Assembly: GCA_021202835.1 (NCBI GenBank)
Contig: JAJQCI010000297.1
Span: 1-6,053, forward strand
Source of the DNA: Clostridiales bacterium
Lineage (GTDB): Bacteria; Bacillota; Clostridia; Lachnospirales; CAG-274
Direction: 5' to 3'
DNA length: 6,053 bases
A program made the position numbers and the translations under genes. Shown one piece after another: positions 5,999 to 6,053 of the stretch; the first letter of the stretch is position 1; each line of letters begins with the position of its first letter. The notes under the pieces were generated by a model. That model was not told the DNA's origin and searched no databases. It worked only from the letters and a program-made list of their open reading frames with translations.

Positions 5999-6053
5999 TG
6001 TATAATTTTAATATTTTTACTTTCCTTTTTTCAATTTTTTTGTTGTTTTCTAC
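5999..6053 (-). promoter_or_regulatory. A-tract-rich region upstream of the promoter (possible UP element)
   Basis: The 55 bases upstream of the -35 box are almost entirely A and T on the minus strand, with runs of A7, A6, A5 and A4 and the segment AAAATATTAAAATTATAC next to the -35 box. This resembles an alpha-subunit-binding UP element and may bend the DNA. The A-runs are not regularly phased at 10-11 bp. No gene is seen here. Confidence 0.45.

Overview
The window reads as chromosomal DNA of a Gram-positive anaerobe of the Clostridia type. This is an inference from moderate-to-low GC, strong GGAGG-type ribosome binding sites, tightly packed or overlapping genes, a textbook sigma-A promoter, and protein flavour. 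No rRNA, tRNA, mobile element or CRISPR array is visible.

Layout: bases 1-59 hold the leader of a plus-strand gene, possibly preceded by the last codons of another gene. Bases 60-1148 (+) encode a PfkB-family sugar kinase, most likely 2-keto-3-deoxygluconate kinase (KdgK). A 13-bp perfect hairpin at 1161-1203 separates it from a convergent minus-strand operon and can serve as terminator for both. The rest of the window is that operon, transcribed from about 5962 down to 1210. The order is circularly permuted ATP-grasp protein, short alpha-E protein, transglutaminase-like protein, an M14-family (AstE/AspA) deacylase with an intact zinc site, and a second M14-family protein whose zinc and catalytic residues are replaced. 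All junctions are overlaps (19, 8 and 16 bp) or a 12-bp gap, so the five products are probably made together.

The operon promoter has perfect TTGACA and TATAAT boxes with a 17-bp spacer and an A-tract-rich upstream region. It is followed by a roughly 110-nt leader that carries a long hairpin at its very 5' end and then a terminator-like hairpin with a U-tract directly before the first ribosome binding site. In both hairpins several pairs are G-U only in the minus-strand RNA, so the leader looks like a transcription attenuator.

How the genes may work together: the ATP-grasp/alpha-E/transglutaminase trio is a widespread conserved neighbourhood (for example Rv2411c-Rv2410c-Rv2409c in Mycobacterium tuberculosis). 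Comparative genomics has proposed that it forms amide or peptide bonds and processes the product; its substrate is not known to me. Here it is extended by a zinc amidohydrolase and an apparently dead paralogue. That suggests a cytosolic make-and-cleave amide system with a catalytic/regulatory deacylase pair. This combination is the most noteworthy content of the window.
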